NCBI GenBank assembly: GCA_000434635.1
Contig: HF988106.1
Coordinates: forward strand, 32,092-40,570
Length of the DNA stretch: 8,479 nucleotides
DNA from: Firmicutes bacterium CAG:110
GTDB taxonomy: Bacteria > Bacillota > Clostridia > Oscillospirales > Oscillospiraceae
Direction of reading: 5' to 3'
Below, one piece after another: positions 6,972 through 8,479 of the stretch (position 1 is the stretch's first letter; each line of letters opens with the position of its first letter). A model generated the notes under the pieces. That model had not been told where the DNA came from. It saw nothing but the letters and a program-made list of their open reading frames with translations, and did no database searches. Position numbers and translations under genes: made by a program.

Positions 6972-7000
6972 ATCATACAATATTTGCCGCACGCAGTCAA
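6972..7000 (-). promoter_or_regulatory. Sigma-A-type promoter of the sng operon
   Basis: On the minus strand TTGACT (6995-7000) and TATGAT (6972-6977) are separated by 17 bp, each one mismatch from consensus. The predicted start is near 6963-6966, which gives a very short leader before the ribosome site at 6944-6952. The promoter lies directly behind the terminator of the peptidase gene, so the sng operon is a separate unit. Confidence 0.8.
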
Positions 7001-7016
7001 GCACGCAGGCAATATT
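6979..7016 (-). promoter_or_regulatory. Operator-like composite repeat over the sng promoter
   Basis: On the minus strand an outer inverted repeat, AATATTGCC (7008-7016) and GGCAAATATT (6979-6988, one extra A), encloses two direct copies of TGCGTGC (7001-7007 and 6989-6995) separated by TTGAC. The element covers the -35 box and the whole spacer, where a bound regulator would block RNA polymerase. No regulator gene is seen in the operon, so the binding protein is unknown. Confidence 0.5.
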
Positions 7017-7021
7017 TTCCC

Positions 7022-7058
7022 AAAAAGCAGCAGGGACAGGCCGCCTTGGCCTGTCCCT
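7022..7058 (-). terminator. Intrinsic terminator of the ydcF-M42 peptidase unit
   Basis: An 11-bp perfect stem (AGGGACAGGCC/GGCCTGTCCCT) with a 5-nt loop lies 18 nt past the peptidase stop codon. On the minus strand TTTTT follows after a 5-nt gap. The stem is strong; the offset U-tract is slightly unusual. It isolates the sng operon from upstream transcription. Confidence 0.8.
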
Positions 7059-7075
7059 CGAAAAAGCTTGCCCGT

Positions 7076-8116
7076 TTACACGTCCAGATATCCGCAGATC
7101 ACCTTGAGGGTGTTGTACACACCGTCGATGTGACTGCGCTCGTAGCCGTGGCTGGCGTAGACGCCCGCGCCGATCAGGCCGTGACGGATGTCGAAGCCTG
7201 CCCGCAGGGTCACGTCCACGTCTGAGCCATAGTGGGGATAGACGTCCACGGCATAGTCCGCACCCATCTTCTTGGCGGCGTCAATGAGCTTGCCCACCAC
7301 CTCGTAGCTGTATGGACCTACGGAATCCTTGGCGCAGATGGAGACCTGCCGCTCGGTGCAGCTCAGGCCCTCGCCCACGCAGCCCATGTCCACGGAAATG
7401 GCCTCCGTCACCCCCGCAGGAACGGAACTTGCGCCGCCGTGGCCGACTTCCTCGTACACCGTCACATGGACGTAGGTTCTCCGGGGCAGGGTGATGTGGT
7501 TGTCGGCAAGATATTTGGCAAAGCCCAGCAGAATACCCACGCTGAGCTTGTCGTCCAGAAAACGGCTTTTCTGGTAGCCGGACGCCGTGCGGCGGGTGCG
7601 GGGGTCGAAGCACACAAAGTCCCCCACCTCAATGCCCAGCTTCCGGGTGTCCTCGGCGGTAGAGACGTCCTCGTCCGGCACAACTTCCACGGTGTCATAG
7701 CTGCGCTTGGTAGAGCCGTACTCCCCGTTGACATGGACGGAGGCATTGCACAGCTGGCAGGTGCCGTCGTAGACCTTGCCGGAACGGGTGTAGATACGGA
7801 CGTTTTCCGCTTCGGCATTGTTCGGCTCCATGCCGCCCACCCCCGTCAGGCGGAGACGACCGCTGCCCTTGATCTGGGCGACCATTGCGCCCAAGGTATC
7901 ACTGTGGGCTTCCAGAAACAGGCCATCGTCGGCATTTTCGCCGCCAAGATCGGCCAGAACGCCGCCCTTGGTGGTGATCTTCGCCGGAAAGCCCAACGCT
8001 TCAAAGGCCGTCTTCACCCATTCGGCCGCCCGGCGGGTAAAGCCGGAGGGAGAGTCGATAGCCAGCAGCGCGGCGGTCTGCTCCCATGCGTAGTCCGCAT
8101 ATTTTTCGTTAATCAT
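7076..8116 (-). CDS. M42-family metallopeptidase (aminopeptidase-like)
   Basis: A 346-residue cytoplasmic zinc- or cobalt-dependent exopeptidase of the M42 family, whose members trim N-terminal residues from peptides and are often misnamed endoglucanases. The expected metal-binding and catalytic residues are in order: HSD (H71, D73), LDD (D188/D189), EEVG (E222, E223), VD (D243) and a C-terminal histidine in ASHGYERSH (H323). The length is typical for the family. The ATG at 8114-8116 has a GGAGG ribosome site 5 nt upstream. The frame is open further 5', but that part is only a shadow of the ydcF-like gene, which this start overlaps by 8 bp. The overlap suggests translational coupling with the upstream gene, although the two have no obvious shared pathway. 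The preferred peptide substrate cannot be read from the sequence. Confidence 0.9.
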   Translation of the reverse strand: MINEKYADYAWEQTAALLAIDSPSGFTRRAAEWVKTAFEALGFPAKITTKGGVLADLGGENADDGLFLEAHSDTLGAMVAQIKGSGRLRLTGVGGMEPNNAEAENVRIYTRSGKVYDGTCQLCNASVHVNGEYGSTKRSYDTVEVVPDEDVSTAEDTRKLGIEVGDFVCFDPRTRRTASGYQKSRFLDDKLSVGILLGFAKYLADNHITLPRRTYVHVTVYEEVGHGGASSVPAGVTEAISVDMGCVGEGLSCTERQVSICAKDSVGPYSYEVVGKLIDAAKKMGADYAVDVYPHYGSDVDVTLRAGFDIRHGLIGAGVYASHGYERSHIDGVYNTLKVICGYLDV

Positions 8117-8479
8117 AGTTTCCTCCCAGTAAAATATAGTGCCAGACACCAGCCACTTCCCGCATGAAATGGTTGATCTTCTGGGATAAACGGGATGTTT
8201 TTGCGGGAATTCCCACGAATTCCACGCCGCACGCTTTTGCAAACCGGCTGGCGCGGTACAGGTGGTACTCGCTGGACAGCACCCCCAGCTTCTGAGGACG
8301 CTCACCGGTTTTTTCCTCGATGAGGTCAAGAGAAAAGTTCAGATTTTCCCATGTGGAGGTAGCATCCTCCTCCATCCAGAGGCGCTGGGGGTCAATGCCC
8401 AGATTCACCAGCTCCCGGTACATGCACTCCGCCTCGGTGATTGGCTCGTCCGTACCCTGACCGCCGGAAAGCACGGCGG
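8109..8479 (-). CDS. YdcF/DUF218-family protein, 5' end outside window
   Basis: The C-terminal 123 or so residues of a YdcF-like (DUF218) protein; the gene continues past the right edge. The fragment carries the family strand-turn AVLSGGQG with a nearby acidic TEAE, then EEDATSTWENL and SSEYHLYRASRFA, which match the conserved SGG, E-x-S-x-N-T-x-E-N-like and YH-x-x-R blocks. Related proteins include a SAM-binding YdcF and envelope-linked SanA/ElyC-like proteins; which function applies here cannot be told. A GTG at 8472-8474 is internal, since the conserved strand extends upstream of it. The stop codon lies inside the M42 peptidase start region, so the two genes are co-transcribed. Confidence 0.85.
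   Translation of the reverse strand, partial: AVLSGGQGTDEPITEAECMYRELVNLGIDPQRLWMEEDATSTWENLNFSLDLIEEKTGERPQKLGVLSSEYHLYRASRFAKACGVEFVGIPAKTSRLSQKINHFMREVAGVWHYILLGGNYD

Noticed and set aside
8472..8474. GTG as start codon of the YdcF-like gene
   Set aside because: It falls within the conserved AVLSGG strand, so it encodes an internal valine and the true start lies beyond the window edge.
1..8479. CRISPR array, tRNA/rRNA gene, insertion sequence or prophage gene
   Set aside because: No spaced direct-repeat array, cloverleaf-like sequence, transposase or phage protein motif was seen on either strand; intergenic space is short and explained by promoters, terminators and the riboswitch.

Overview
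The window is a 8,479-bp stretch of about 55-60% GC in which every supported gene lies on the minus strand. The best guess for the host is a fairly GC-rich Bacillota of class Clostridia. The reasons are the purine-rich Shine-Dalgarno sites, consensus sigma-A-type promoters, intrinsic terminators, and a tandem glycine riboswitch in front of a sodium:alanine/glycine symporter. This is inference from style; no phylogenetic marker gene is present.

Reading in the direction of transcription (right to left): (1) 8479-7076 holds the 3' part of a YdcF/DUF218-family gene that overlaps an M42-family metallopeptidase gene. This pair ends at a strong hairpin terminator (7022-7058). (2) 7016-6972 holds a near-consensus promoter embedded in a symmetric operator-like repeat. 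It drives a tightly packed three-gene operon at 6936-1938. The genes encode a TerB-N/TerB-C domain protein, a P-loop ATPase of the BrxD/DUF2791 type, and a large Lhr-like superfamily 2 DEAD/DEAH-box helicase. Their identity and order match the anti-phage defence system called Shango (sngA-sngB-sngC). (3) 1909-1578 holds a separate promoter, a complete tandem glycine riboswitch with kink-turn and P0 helix, and one or two intrinsic terminators. (4) 1578-49 encodes an AGCS-family sodium/amino-acid symporter, very probably for glycine and/or alanine.

The three sng genes overlap or nearly abut (4-bp ATGA overlap, then an 11-bp gap), so they are almost certainly made together. The family assignments predict a stress- or phage-responsive DNA-processing complex: a TerB sensor/scaffold, an ATPase and a DNA helicase. 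The flanking genes look like ordinary metabolism and transport, so the sng operon appears as a defence cassette set between housekeeping genes.

The most notable observations are the sng operon itself; the absence of any ATG/GTG/TTG start for sngA at its conserved-looking N-terminus, where an ACG codon sits at ideal distance from a Shine-Dalgarno site; a composite inverted/direct repeat overlapping the sng promoter; and an expression platform in the glycine riboswitch whose sequence repeats suggest an OFF switch.
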